The notes beneath the pieces are model-generated. The model worked only from the letters and a program-made list of their open reading frames with translations. It was not told the DNA's origin and made no database searches. From positions 66,549,455-66,613,454 of the forward strand of contig CM035226.1 in the NCBI GenBank assembly GCA_020226215.1: 64,000 bases of DNA, given 5' to 3'. Position numbers and translations under genes: made by a program. Origin of the DNA: Sindora glabra (Eukaryota > Streptophyta > Magnoliopsida > Fabales > Fabaceae). The stretch's first letter is position 1. The number at the start of each line of letters is the position of its first letter. Shown one piece after another: positions 22,844 through 35,699 of this stretch.

Positions 22844-24279
22844 ATGTATTCGATGGAGAGGTAAATAAAATTTTTTATTTATTTTTTCAATTTTTTTCAT
22901 CCCTTCACACCTAGTTATTATATCATTTGTTCCTACATGATGGGTACTTAGGTCATTTGAAATCCTATGTCAAGAATTTGACATAACTTAAAGGCTTTAT
23001 AGTCGAGTGTTGTATAGCTGAAGAATGTCTTACATTCTATTCTAGATATTTAGATGGAATTGAGACTTAATTCAATCAAGTTGGATATGTTAATGACAAT
23101 CATAACCAACTTAAGTTTGGTCGAGAAAATAATATCTTCCTAACAATTAGTTGATAAGTTGAAAAAGTGTTAACTTTCATGCTACCACATTTGGAATTAA
23201 CATAAGCACATAGATATGTGCTATTTAATTCAATTATTACTAATCCATTTATTGAGGAATTTAGGATATAAACAAAAACATGACTCAAAAGTTAAACTTA
23301 TTTCAAGTTAAAGATTAATAAGGTAGTGAACAAAGAAGTTGTTGATTAGTTTTCTAGGCATATAAGTATTATTTCTTTTATCTTTGCTCATACTACAGGG
23401 TTTGTACTTATATGTTCAATGATAAGTAGTTAATTTCATATTTTCATTTTTCTAGATAATGAACATAAGCAACCAAGATCATATTTTAACTAATTTAGAA
23501 TATCTAGCTCATGGACCTTTGTCATGTGCTAAAAGGTTTAATGTTTATAACATTAATTGTTTCAAATTTCACATGATTGATCAAGAATAATGGTTAAAAA
23601 CATAAAATAATGAAGTTTTACCATTATTAAGTTAGGATATTATGAAAGATTAAATGATATCATTAAATTGAATTATTCTAGTTAATTTCTAATTGTTTTC
23701 TTCAAATGTGAGTTAGTTGACATTATAATTAGGATAAGAAAAGATCAATTTCAATTTACTTTAGTTAACTTCTCTCGACCGATTCATACTAGTGATTATG
23801 AATACCATAATCCATACATCTTGGCTTCATAAGCACAAATGGTGTATCATGTAAATGATGTAGTGGATAAAAATTAGAGTGTAGCAGTACACTTAAAATT
23901 GAGAAACTTATTTGATATAGGGCATAAAGGTGAAGAAACATTTCTTGAGAGCGAGGCATGTACTTCACAACATATAGGCTTCTTTTTCCTAGATAACAAT
24001 GAATGTATACAATTAGTAAGAGGAGATGTAGATAATAAAGTCATGACTGACACAAATCTAAAAAATATGGATATTCAACTACTTTGTGATTTAGGCTTAC
24101 ACTTTCTTCATGCATAATTTTATTTCTTGATTAACTATTTTTAAAATTTTTTTATTATCCTTCATGTTTTAGATATTTTAACACTTTTCCTTGTTTATAG
24201 TATATATGATTAAGATATTTTAATGTTATTTACTTACATTGTATATATTTTTATTTATTAATCCTCTACCTTACTTGTA

Positions 24280-26300
24280 GCCATGCCAAAGTAAAAGCAT
24301 TATAAAACTAAAAGTAAAGTAACACAATCCAATCCTACATGCCTTCCTAATTATGAAACTTAAACCTCATCTCATGCTCAATTTGAGCCTCCTCCACAGT
24401 TGCATGCTCCTTTTGGCATATGGGCTCTTCCATAATAATAAGTTCCTCTTGGCCCATATGCTCTTCCTATTATATAGGCTTTTCTATAGTTACAAGCTCT
24501 ACCCTGATCACCCTAGAATCCTTCCTAAACATTACAGAATCCTACATCATCCCAAAGTTCATCTAAAAGCCATTAAAAAGTCAAAATTATAAGTAGACAT
24601 CATTATATTTTATGACTGTAAGTGTTAATATGACCAACACATACTTGAACTATATTTATGTTTATCAAATAAATGAGTTGGGATATATAAAAGTCTTCTT
24701 GAAAACCTTAGATATGTTAGAAATAAAAAAAATTAAAAAGTGATCATTTCATTTAATGACCTTAAAGTCTCAACTAGTAATAATGCTTGCATTTATGGAT
24801 AAATTCTAAGACACTTTGCAAGTAAGCTTGTTAGTTTACCAATCATATATAAAGATCAAAGGTTATACCTAAATTATGAAAATTAAAAGTATAAAATAAG
24901 CATATCAAGGTAGCTTTTTGGCTTTAAAGATTATTTTGTTTTATTTATATGCAATATGTTAATAAATGTTACTTTAATTTATTGTATTATAGTCAAGGTT
25001 CAACTATGATGTATTAGAGGATATTGCACATGAATGAATTTTTAAGAATCTAGGAAAAAGTGAAGAGACTTCAAGTAAAAGTTATGGTATGAGTTCAATG
25101 GTGAATCATTGACATAGAAGGAAATGTATGATAAAGTTCCATAGGGTGTTCCTAAAAAGCAATGGAGATAATTCATTGATATTAAAAATGATAAGAAATA
25201 CAAGGTAAAAAAATGGCTCAAACATACTTATATTGTTGATTATTCTAAGCTAGTAATGAGTGTATATAATTTAATAAAATTAGTTTTCTTTCTAGGCAAT
25301 GTGTTGACAAAATGAAAAGAACCATTAAAAACAAAAAGTAGCACACAAATGTGGCTTTAAAAGTTTTGTTAGAAGAAGGGCTTAAATAGTAATTGATTAG
25401 TCACCTATAAATTATTTCATAAATCTTTATTTACTTCACGCAGAACATGTTTAAATTGCATTTTTCAATTAACATGAACAAAGACAACAAGTAGTTTCTT
25501 TAAGGTAACTTAATAGTCTCTTTATCATAAGTTATGGTAGCATTTATCATTTATTTATATAATAATAAAGATTTTAAAAAAAATCTCATTTAAAGTAATT
25601 CTAATATATCATCTTATGCAAAAGGAGGAGTTAGGTCTTCCAATTGGGAAAGGTGAAGTGTATCTTGATACACATGTGAATAAAAATAGGGGTATGCTAA
25701 TGAAGAATTAATAACTCAAAGGTTTTGTGACTACTTTACCATAACATTGATTTTGCTATTCACTTTGAATTTTACTAACAAATTAATTGTTTTTCATTTA
25801 TCCTAAGTCACTATTACTAATAAACTTTATTTTTGAATTTGCTAGAAGTAAATTAAGGAAATTATAAGCTAATAGTCCTCTTTGGAATCTAAACAAATAG
25901 TGTCAATGGGTGACTCATTTGTGAAGGTATTTGGGAAAAAACATTCTAGACAAGTTAAAGGTATTAATTTTAGTCCATCTCCATCATTTGTATTTGAAAG
26001 GCCAACACAACACTCTCAAGGAATAACTTTAAAACATAATGGAGGCTCTTCTAATTTGGTGTAATTGGATAAAAGGTTCTAGAACTTAAAGTTTAATATT
26101 CAATTAGAACATCAAAAGCAGTAATTGATGGAAATAAAGTTAAATAATGAATATGGTAAAAGATTGGTTGTAAAAGGTGTATTAACTATTGAACATGATA
26201 AGAGATTGGCTATAGAGGATGCCACAGTAAATGCATTATAGGAAATGTTTAGCAAAGTTCCCCCTAAACTTGCTAATTTAATATCCAAGTCTTCAAAGGT
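24280..26300 (+). pseudogene. Second CACTA gene, TNPA/Transposase_24-like, degenerate
   Basis: Downstream of the TNP2 remnant, on the same strand, are a Pro-rich N-terminal region (about 24,283-24,600), a KVP*GVPKKQW-like piece (about 25,130), the pattern ELGLPIGKGEVYLDTHVNKN (about 25,627) and DSFVKVFGKKHSRQVKGINF in an open frame (25,882-26,064). The last two match the conserved core of plant transposase proteins of the Transposase_24 type, which accompany TNP2 in En/Spm elements. Introns or deletions separate the pieces and there are several stops. Confidence 0.7.
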
Positions 26301-27829
26301 ACATACTCTTCCATTTATTTGATTTTGCTATATTAGTTTATATGATAGTTCATCTAGGATTGTGTGTTAGTTTGAATTTGTGATATCTTATGATTCCTTT
26401 TGCCTACTATTATGCCACTCATAGCTATTAGGTTGTATGTTAGTTTGATGGAAATAACTTAATTATATGTTGGATCTTTAAATTGAGAAGTAGAATTTTT
26501 TTCCCTTAACAATTTTAGTATCATTGGTTAGGTAGGCTTGTAAGTTGATCTTTCTATGCTATAGGAGGTTTGCTTCTATTGCAATTCTTTTCAATTTTTT
26601 TTTGGAGTCATCTTGTTTAAAACAATTTTACTTTGCATGGTTGAAATAGGTAAACGTGTTGGAAGTAACTACATATGTGAAGTTGACTTTATTTGACTTC
26701 ACAAGGGACTTGTTTATGCTTGTTTGTATTGGCTAATTTCAATATATTTTATGCATACCTAAAGTGGTTTATTATATATTTAGTTGATTTGAAGGTAAGC
26801 ATCTTTTGATGGATATGACTTAATACGTAGTACATAAATAAATGTTAAATCTCCAAAATGAGAGGTGGAATTTTTTTCCCTAATAATTCTAGTATCATTA
26901 GCTGGGTAGGCTAGTTAGTTAATTTTTCTATTTTAATGTGAAGTTTTTATTATCGAAAGTTTGTTTTTATTGCAATTCTTCTCACTTTTTTTAAGTCATC
27001 TTGTTTAAAATAATTTTACTTTACATGGCTAAAATAGGCAAACATGTTGGATTATTCTTGTAAGCATATTTCAATTCTAAGACAAGGTTTTACTTGTGTT
27101 TTAACAAGATTTGGATCTATTCTTTTCCTTTAATTTTTTCCTTTGATTTTATTAAGTAATTGTAGTTATGCTATACCCTATATACAAGTTACATCCTTTT
27201 CAAATAGAATAGTGAATCCTAGTTCTAATTTTGTGTTACAAAATTTCTTCTATTTAGTTTTGATTTCTAATTCTAATTATATGTTTAAATTTGTAGTTTG
27301 TTAATGTTAGAAGTAGGCATGGCTCTATATATCAAGAATCATGATTCTTAAAATGAAAGTAGGAGTGGAAATGAAAAAATATAAATTAAAATTTAAAGTT
27401 TAGTTTTTGGGTTATTAATAGTACATCAAACAAAACTAGTTAATTAGTACCTAACCACTTGGGTTTTTAGTTATTGATAATGCTTGTTTATGTGTTTCGA
27501 ATGATATTATGACCATTGTTCCTTTGAAATTTATTTTAATATATTATTACATTTTGTTCCAATTTTAAATTGAATATATGTTTTTATATATTGTTGCATA
27601 TGTTTATATGTGATCAAAATTTGACAATATGTAACCTTATACATTTTAATATTTTGTTCTAATTTTAAATTGAAAATATATACCATAAATATGTTGTTCA
27701 ATATGGTTCAATTTGATTTTATTATGATAATGTAATAAATATGTACCAAAATCTAATTTTTTAAAAAGTAAAAAGTATTGTATTTTATGGCAAATTTAAA
27801 GCACTGTTAAGGACTAGGGAATTTGCCAA
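26301..27829. other. AT-rich DNA within the CACTA element, with a diverged internal duplication
   Basis: No gene is seen. Blocks around 26,440-26,680 and 26,815-27,060 resemble each other, for example GGATCTTTAAATTGAGAAGTAG...AATTTTAGTATCATTGGTTAGGTAGGCT against a similar stretch at 26,850-26,910. The period is about 380 bp. Confidence 0.5.
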
Positions 27830-28160
27830 AAAAAAAGATCGATTCCATTAGTGAGGGTTCTAAAATCACCATTAAATGCAAGATAAATGGTTCACAACAT
27901 TTACAATTTGTAGTGATTTTAACCGCCACTAAATATGAAGCACATTGATAGTTGCATCAACAAGGATTCTAAATTGATGCTAAATGTAGGATATAGAAGC
28001 TTATCTCCTTTGCAATAAATACAAAATAACCTCAATTAAGTACCTAACATCACAAGATATAATGATGCTTATTGCAATTGCTGGTAAGCATTATAGTAAA
28101 GGTTATAATTACTGTTAAATGTGAGAAACGCCATTGCTAAATGCTTGTTTTATTGTAAAG
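27830..28160 (+). repeat. 3' subterminal repeats and likely 3' end of the CACTA element
   Basis: Short motifs of the form ACCGCCACTAAAT or its variants recur at about 27,868, 27,930, 27,978, 28,105 and 28,130, in the arrangement typical of CACTA subterminal regions. They end in a T-rich tract with TTTTATTGTAAAG at about 28,145-28,158, close to the expected TTGTAGTG terminus. Confidence 0.65.
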
Positions 28161-28327
28161 CAAGCAAAGGTTAAGGTCTTATCAAAGATCCAAACATGTG
28201 AAATGGATTTATCACTTAATCTTAAAGAATATAACAAATCCACTTATTAAACTATTGTAAATACATTGCATAAATTTCATCTTGGGAAAATGAGCATTAA
28301 ATGCATAGGTAATTGGCTTTAAAAGAT

Positions 28328-30664
28328 TACTAGAGTTGGACTTTACAAGCCAATTACATGCGATGTAATAAGATACTTCTTATAAACTTTTTATTCAATC
28401 AACTATTAATTAAAGGGATTTTTTTTACTAATCATTTAATTATCATTCATGTTTAATAAAGTCCAAAGATCAAGATGGCTCATGGAATATGGTTGTGCAT
28501 GAAGATGATAATAATGATACGTATTCCTTACAAGTCTAGATCTTAAAATGTTCCTAGTCATAGAGCTATTAGGAATGGGCACTAATAACTTAGATAGACT
28601 AGTACAAATGATGCATGCTCAAGTGGGTGGATATCTCATTTCATAGACATTGGCATGGTGAAATTAATACATATATATATAAGTGCTCATTGTATAAATG
28701 AGTTCATTAAGCTTACCTATTTAAGAATTCCTATGTAGATAAGTTGAATTGTAATTCTTATGTTGTAGTGATATAGATTTAATTCTTTGACTTAAGAAAT
28801 CATGCTAATCTTATATTTGGTACATTATACTTTAATATTGTCTTGATTCCTAGAAATCATCCAAAAGACATCTATTAGGTATAACTTTACTATATATGAA
28901 AATTTGTGAATGTCAGTAAGGAATTCATCACTTCTCACAAAGAAAAGAGTATGTCTTATTTTATCTTATGAACTATAACTTAGAAATCTTTAGCTAAGGT
29001 GAGGTGAATTAGAAAAAGATTTTTTTTAGTTTCATATAAATTTCAGATTGGATATATAGTAGTTGAATGACTAGGGTTTCAACTCATATACCACACCTTA
29101 AGTTTAACCGAGACATTATGTGATAAAAAGATTATATTGCATGGTAATTGTAACTGAAAATGTTCATTTTTATAATTCATTTTATCTAGTTCATAACATG
29201 TTGTTAGACATTAATTATGAGTTCTGCAATTTAGAATTAATGAGATTAATTCTAGATATAAAATTAAAAGGTTTAATTTGGACATAACTCACTTTTAGTT
29301 TAACAATAAACTTAAAGGGTTACACACGTAAAATCAAATGTATCCATGTTTATTTAGTTAGAGGGAATAATTCAATTGTTAGATAACTAATAATTTAACT
29401 ATAAAATAGTTGATAGAAGAGTAGAAATAAATATAGAAGAGGAATTTATTTACTTATTTATTTTTATTAATACTTCTTAAAAATAAATAATAAATGAAAA
29501 GTTTTTTATTAATTTATTTTATAGGATATATTCTATAAATAAATAAATAATTTATTTATTGAATAATTTTTTAAGTGTTATTTATTTTGATTAGGATTCT
29601 TGAAATCTTTTTGGGATTTTAATAAGAATTTAATTGGTAGATAAGTCCTGAAATAACTATAAATGGAGGTCTATAAAAGTTGTAAAGAACCTTAAGAATA
29701 ACATATTAGCCACCAAAACATGTGTACTCATGTGTTAAGCTAACCATAAAAATTGTTCTCACCTTTCCTTTTCTCTTTAAAATTTCCACTCATTAATGCT
29801 AGCGTAAAGATGTAATAGAGTGGAGGTTGATTGTGTGGATTAACCTTAGAAAAGGCATACCTAGGCCTTTCAATTGAAATTCCAAAATACATGCAATTGG
29901 GAAAGAGGTAAAAATTGCATTTCCTATTACATATTTATGAATCAAATTAGGTATATAAAATGAGGTAGGTGGGGGCAAGCTAGCACCCATACAACTTACT
30001 AGCATAAGCCTATAAAAAATATGGTGAAAAATTATTGAACCTGTAGGCCCTCATAAGTAAATCACATTAATTTTCCTTTTTATTATTAGAAGTGATTAAA
30101 TTAATAAATGTGAACACGCAAATATTAGAAATTAAACCTTAAATATAAAGGAAAGGAGGCACTTTTAAGGCATATTAGATTGGGTTAGATTAACAAAATC
30201 TATTTTTTTAAAATCATAATTTGGCAATTAGATTTTTTTTTTTGCTTTGTGTAACGAGTTAGTCTAGTAAAGCTAAGAAAATTATATTAGCCTATTAGAC
30301 ATTAGATTAGGAATTAGGTCAAATTAAAAAAAATTCATAAATGCTTGGGAGATTACCAAAAATCTTATTTAAAAAAAACTTATACCTACAAGCAAGCTTA
30401 CACTTGCTTAATCAAGATGGTGCAGGACTTAAGCTCGTACAGGCTTGCCTATATTAACCCATAAAAAGTACAAGCTCCAATATAAAGAACCTAACTTGCT
30501 TTGAAATTACGTGCTACCTGCATTGCCTACAAGCTTTGAACCTATTTTACATGCCTAAATTGAATTAATTGCATGAATGGTCCTTTCAAAAGAAATTCAA
30601 ATTAATTAAAATTTTTAAAAATTTCGCTTTGTTTTAATGTGATGTGATCTCAAATTTTTCAACA
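28328..30664 (+). mobile_element. LTR copy B of the unclassified LTR retrotransposon, with an insertion
   Basis: Collinear with copy A (6,437-8,120) from the AGAGTTG start region to the 3' end, which here reads TTTTTCAACA with an intact terminal CA. A segment of about 605 bp (29,949-30,553) absent from copy A interrupts it. Both copies have the same orientation and could be the two LTRs of one much-invaded element, or independent remnants. No matching TSD was found at the outer ends. Confidence 0.65.
29949..30553. mobile_element. Insertion of about 605 bp inside LTR copy B
   Basis: Defined by comparison with copy A and with the short third copy near 8,440. The host sequence is interrupted after ATCAAATTA and resumes at ATTGAATTAATTGC; AAATT is shared at both sides and may be a TSD. 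The insert contains no coding sequence that I recognise. A stretch with GCAAGCTTACACTTGC and other GCAAGC/GCTTGC motifs lies in it. Confidence 0.6.
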
Positions 30665-30689
30665 GAGCACTCAAGAGATGGTGCATAAA

Positions 30690-32725
30690 GTATACATTCA
30701 TTCACCAAATTGCATATCCAACTATTACACAAAGACATTATAACACAATAAATGAAAGAATAAAGGCATGCAAATCTCTTTATGACTCCTATTATCCTTA
30801 TTCATGACAAGCTCCCACTTTGTGTTTCTTGTGGTCACTTAGTGCTCTAACTGTGACAAGTTACAACCTTATCCCTCTAGAGCCATATAATGGCTAACCA
30901 TAATAAGTAATTATAAAAATTTAGTATTTAGTTTTCATACCATCTCCTCCCATGACACTTTTCATTTCATTGCCATCAATGGCAAGTCATTCATCATTAT
31001 TATCATGCCAAATGAACAACCAATGCCTTATAGCATCATAATCATAACAAAATATATCTCACATTCACATTTATGCACAAACATTGCCTTGTATTTTATA
31101 AATACTGGAAAGTATTAACTCGTTCATGTTTAAAGATTCCAAATCATCACATTCAAGCAATTTCGAACATTGGGTAGTATACTAGTAACTTATGAGTCAA
31201 GCTATGCATCATCACATGTATTAATATTAGTCACTCAAGTATATCATGTTTAAGATGACCTATTAGTATTATTTTTCATGAAAAACAAGTTTTTATAAAA
31301 ATTTAGGGCTATAATCAATTATCATGATTCACTATTAGTGTCTAAAGGCAAACTTTAACACCTATAGTCGACTCTTATAATCACTTATAAAGGTTCAAAG
31401 ACTAGACAACTTTAGTCATCTATTATTGTCCAAAGACAAAACTTAATTTAGATAGTCAATTATAATGTCCTAGAGGTAACTGGGGCATATATAGTTAAGT
31501 ATCATTGTGGACTATACATTGGAAATTTATAGGTGTTCATGCATGAACATTGCTCATGCAAATTTAATACTTCCTAAATCACATTAAATTGTCACTAAAC
31601 CTTAGTTAAGTTATTAAATGCATCTTATATCACTTTTAAACAATAAAACCTATCATATATATCATTAATTAAATACAATAACATTATTTCCAAATACAAT
31701 CACTAACGCATTACAACAAAATCAAAACTCAACAAATATCCAATTTATTTTGAAGAGTAGTTAGAATTATTCTCATTATACTTAAGTTAGTACCTTGAAG
31801 TGTAAAGAAAGATAATTAGAATCTATATTCATCAAACAAAGAAGAATATGAAGGTTAGGGTTTTTGATGGTTCTATCCTTATTAGTAATTCTAACTTGAA
31901 ATTCGTAAATATAAGATAAAATAAATGAAAGATGGAGAAGTTGATTTATAAGGAAATAAAGAATTTTTAAGTTGCCTCGGAAGATGAGATTGATGAAGAA
32001 ATAAGGAGATCTTAATCTCTCTCCTAGAAACTATAAAGTTATTAGAGAAAGTGTGAAAATGAAAAATTAAGGGTAATATATGGATGTTTTAAGGATATAA
32101 TGGCTAAAAGGGAATTTTAAAAAAAATTATTAATATGGTTTTAACTCATCAATTGGCTTGGCTAGGCTATAGTCAATTATACCTATCTAAAATGTAGTTC
32201 AAATGGGTATAGTTAACTATCATAGTTAACCACTACCCTAATTTTCATAAAATTTTCATTGCTTGCCTTGCATACTCTATATCATTCTCATATTCTCACA
32301 TGTCACAAGGCATAACTAATATCCACACTATTTCTATCACTTTTAAACAATTTGTAATCTAAAATACTTTGACTACATTTGTTTTAACAAAAACTATTTT
32401 CCATAAAATATAGTTATAAAATACTAAAATGAAAGAAAATATTTTATTTATTTAATATAAAATATGAAAAGTTTTAGAAAAGTGACTTCCTCTTTTTGAA
32501 AGAGGAATTTGCTTTCTTCTATTACTATAACTCTATATATCATTTTTTTAATATCACAATATAGGTAGTATGTCATTTCTTTATCAATATACATGCAAAT
32601 AATATTCTTTATTAAAATACTTTCTAATAAAACAAATGGAGCTTTTATTCAGACCATCAAATGATATTTAACTCATGCAAAATCAATTATATAAAGGCAC
32701 TATTTTAAATCCTTGGGGTGTAACA
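30690..32725 (-). mobile_element. Possible gypsy-type LTR in minus orientation
   Basis: Read on the minus strand, the block starts TGTTACACCCCAAGG at 32,725, a start typical of plant gypsy LTRs, preceded by the purine-rich GGAAAAG. It includes a GGGATAAGGTTGTAAC patch (about 30,870) like those in the other LTRs here. A candidate 3' end is 30,783, where flanking CTTTA (30,778-30,782) nearly matches CTTTT (32,726-32,730). The ends remain tentative. Confidence 0.4.
31300..31510. repeat. Imperfect tandem repeats, unit about 55-65 bp
   Basis: Successive units contain variants of ATAATCAATTATCATG / ATAGTCGACTCTTATAATCA / TAGTCATCTATTATTGTCCAAAGAC / GATAGTCAATTATAATGTCC. Related AGTCAATTATACC and AGTTAACTATCA motifs recur near 32,170-32,230. 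Confidence 0.6.
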
Positions 32726-34195
32726 CTTTTCCAACATTATTTACTTTAAAATTCTTTTATGCTCTTACTCATTCTCTCATTCTCATGTTTCCTTAGGATT
32801 TTTGCTATCCACATTTCTCCCACAAATTCACTAAATTCAATTTACTTATGGAATTCTTATTTTATTATTTAAGCTAAACCCATTAATTTAATTAACAAGC
32901 TACTAATACCAAAGTAAATAAAATTTAAATTCTTAGGGTTGTGACAACCTAAGAGTCATAAGAAGATTTATCTACTTTCTTGTATTTGTTTTCTTGTATA
33001 ACTTGTGTGTTATGATGGAAATGTGAATATAATTATGTGAGAACATAACTATGTTGCATAATTGCTTGGTTAAGTTTTCAAGGTTATTGAAACTTAAGGT
33101 GTTGATTGAGAAGTCTGAACTTTCAGAGAATTATATTCTTTTTATATTTCATATACATATTATTATAGGATATAACTAAATCCCAAGTGTTTTACTCGTT
33201 TCCCTTATATATGAGTAAGGTTTTGATTATTAAACTATAGGAAATTCCTTTAGCATTATAACCCTTTTCCATTTATAAAAATTTAAATTAAGTGTAGGTA
33301 GAAAAGCATGATAGCTAAATTTATTTTGAGTTAAGAAAATTAGGTATGGTGCTAAGTAAATTATTTATTTGTTGATTAATTTATTTATTTTGGATCATTA
33401 TTAATTAATTTTAATTATAATTTTTAATAGATATATACTCATTAAATTTTTATAACTCATTCCTTTGTTTATTTTAATATTTTCAACACACAAGGAGACT
33501 AAAGACACTTTTGTGGGAGAATTTGATTGTTGGAATGGTTAAATGTACTGTGTTCATGTAGATATTATGTGATTATATTTATTTTTAAGCATGTTCCTTG
33601 ATAAAATGCTTCTTAGCATCACAAGTTCTATGTTTTAGGGCATATGGCCCTTTAGTAGTATCTAAAAATGGAGGAAACTTTGTCCATTTATTTTGAAAAT
33701 AGTATTGAGTACTAGTTACTACAGAAATGATGAAATTTTTATTGAATCAAAGTTTACATAGTTAGAAGATAAGATTAGTGGGAAGTCATTTGTAGGTGAC
33801 CTTTTATGCTAATCATGATCTTAAGGAATGGGACATGACAGTTCTATAGTACTACCTTACATGTGTAGAAGCTTGTCATGTAGTCGGATTAGATATCCAA
33901 AAGGCTTGGTGTTATTTGATGATCTTGTTATGCCTTATACATTAGAAAATTATGAATAAGAATTGGAAAACCCAATCACATGAACACATTTATTATATGA
34001 GTTTGTGCATAATAATAAAATAAGAAATAATTATAATGAAAAGCCAGGTCCCAAATTGATATCTTTGATAATGAATTCAATGTATTCTTAGGTTATAAAG
34101 TACTTTTGTATTTTAAATCCATTTGATTTCCCTGAATATGAAAGTTAAAGTTTGCCCAACTCTTATACTTTGATATACTTTACAAGTTTAATATT
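32726..34195. other. AT-rich DNA, no gene seen
   Basis: Nothing is recognisable as a gene. It probably contains further LTR debris, for example a purine-rich tract at 33,490-33,510. Confidence 0.45.
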
Positions 34196-34295
34196 TCAAT
34201 GGGACAACTATATATATAGATATATGTATATATATGTATCAATGTAAGTTTAAAAGACTTTCATTAAATATCCACCATTGATTCTAACTTATATA

Positions 34296-34782
34296 ATGGC
34301 TATAAAGAAAGCAATTTAAAAGTGAAATCTCATTTTAATGATGAGAGAGAATAAGTGGAATATATATTAATTATTTTCTCTCTTATACAATAATTTTTTT
34401 TGTTTTTAATCTTTACCATAATGATGCTATTTTATTTTTTATTTCTTTTCTCTCTCTTACAAAACCTCATTTTTATTTTTTTAACCAAACATAAAAATAA
34501 AATATAATAAAATACACTTTTTAAATATTTTAAAGAAAATACATTTAAAGTTTGAAACTTTTTTTCAAGGTTTTATTTTTATGTTTAGTCAAAAAATAAA
34601 AATGAGGTTTTATAAGAAAGAGAAAAAAATTAAAATTAAGAATTAAAATAACACTTCTATGATAAAGATTAAAAATAAAAAAGGAATTATTATAAGAGAG
34701 AAAATAATTCATACATATTCCACTTATCCTCTTTCATTATTAAAATGAGATTTAACGTTTAAATTACCTTCTTTATAACCAT
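34296..34782. repeat. Foldback element: long inverted repeat with arms of about 210 bp
   Basis: The left arm (34,296-34,502, from ATGGCTATAAAG to AAAATAAAA) and the right arm (34,571-34,782, reverse complement from ATGGTTATAAAG) match at most positions, with only small gaps. The spacer is about 68 bp. Arms include the shared blocks AAATCTCATTTTAAT, GAATAAGTGGAATAT, ATTATTTTCTCTCTTAT and AAAACCTCATTTTTATTTTTT. A transcript would form a long imperfect hairpin. No coding sequence is present. It is best described as a MITE-like or foldback element. Confidence 0.9.
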
Positions 34783-34786
34783 ACGG

Positions 34787-35020
34787 GGAGGGGATCAATC
34801 AATACTAGTATAAATTTAAGAGATTTATACCAAATCCTCACCATTCATTTTAACTTGATCTAGTAGCTATAATGCATACATATTAATTACTAAAATTGAC
34901 TTTAATAATGAGAAATAACTAATGTCTAACTGATTTAACTTCTATCTCTCAAAGAATTTTTTTTTATTTTAAGTTTCTAATTTATTTTAAAACACAAAAT
35001 TATTACAAACATTATTTTTT
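34787..35020 (+). repeat. Left member of an inverted repeat pair (GGGGAT ends)
   Basis: The block begins GGGGAGGGGATCAATC and includes CCATTCATTTTAACTTGAT, AGCTATAATGCATACATATT and GACTTTAATAATGA. It is matched in reverse complement at about 45,085-45,323. The segment at 34,230-34,310 carries a related copy in direct orientation. It could be a long terminal inverted repeat of a DNA transposon, or a separate MITE copy. Confidence 0.7.
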
Positions 35021-35584
35021 TTTTGCAAATGACAATCCATTTATTAATTACAACAACAACAATAATAATAATCACTGTCATAAAAGTGCATTGCATACGT
35101 AATTACAAGTACACAACCATTTTCATTTTTATGAAATATAATTTATATAAATTTTATTTTTAGAAAATATTATTTTATTAATTTTATTTCTCCCTTATTT
35201 ATATTTAAATTTTATTAATTCAAAAATATTTTTTGTCAATCTCACCTCTCCTTTATTTAAATTTGTTTAATGTTATCCCTATATGAATATGCACATTAAA
35301 TTAATACTAAAAGATAAAATTGGACAAATTAAAATCATAAAGGATAATATTATAAAAAAAGTTTCAAAAAAGTGAAATTGAATAAAATTAATCCAATAAG
35401 AGATGAAATTAATAAAAAATATTTTATAAATAAAACTAATATAAATTATATTTCACAAAATCAACATCAGTTATTTTCCACAAGCTAAATTAAACATTTG
35501 TACTGATTATATATACGTACATATATTATTAACGAAAATTTCACAAAATTTTTAATGGAATTTTCACATAGGGGAATTACTAGT
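35021..35584. other. AT-rich DNA between the inverted repeat and the LINE
   Basis: No gene is visible. An (AAC)n/(AAT)n microsatellite lies at 35,050-35,071. Confidence 0.6.
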
Positions 35585-35601
35585 TAAGAATTGCGTATAT
35601 T
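35585..35601. repeat. Target-site duplication of the LINE, 3' side of the element
   Basis: TAAGAATTGCGTATATT matches the copy at 41,457-41,473 at 16 of 17 bases. A run of T follows directly (35,601-35,608), which is the poly-A tail when read on the minus strand. Confidence 0.9.
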
Positions 35602-35699
35602 TTTTTTATAACAAAATGGGGCCTTAACCTAAAAAAAAAAGAGAAAACAAAACAAAACTAAAAAAGAACAACACAGGGCATAGTAGCCCCTACAATATC

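Larger units (their letters stand above)
21001..24117 (+). pseudogene. CACTA (En/Spm) TNP2-type transposase, degenerate
   Basis: The pieces follow the order of plant TNP2 transposases. First comes the N-terminal transposase region (SLYHIKCLCRISDMAMKMIV, 21,058). Then come a cysteine-rich piece (about 21,270), KMIPEKVLCYF (about 21,358), LMWTINDFP (about 21,843) and NLDVMHIEKNV-like sequence (about 22,245-22,290). The domain of the DUF4218 type is open at 22,505-22,843 (GGPVHYC end) and runs on after a likely intron to about 23,060. The C-terminal DUF4216-like part lies at about 23,770-24,117. A 30-bp in-frame tandem duplication (22,301-22,360) and many stops and shifts show it is dead. The family cuts and pastes DNA with CACTA termini. 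Confidence 0.85.
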
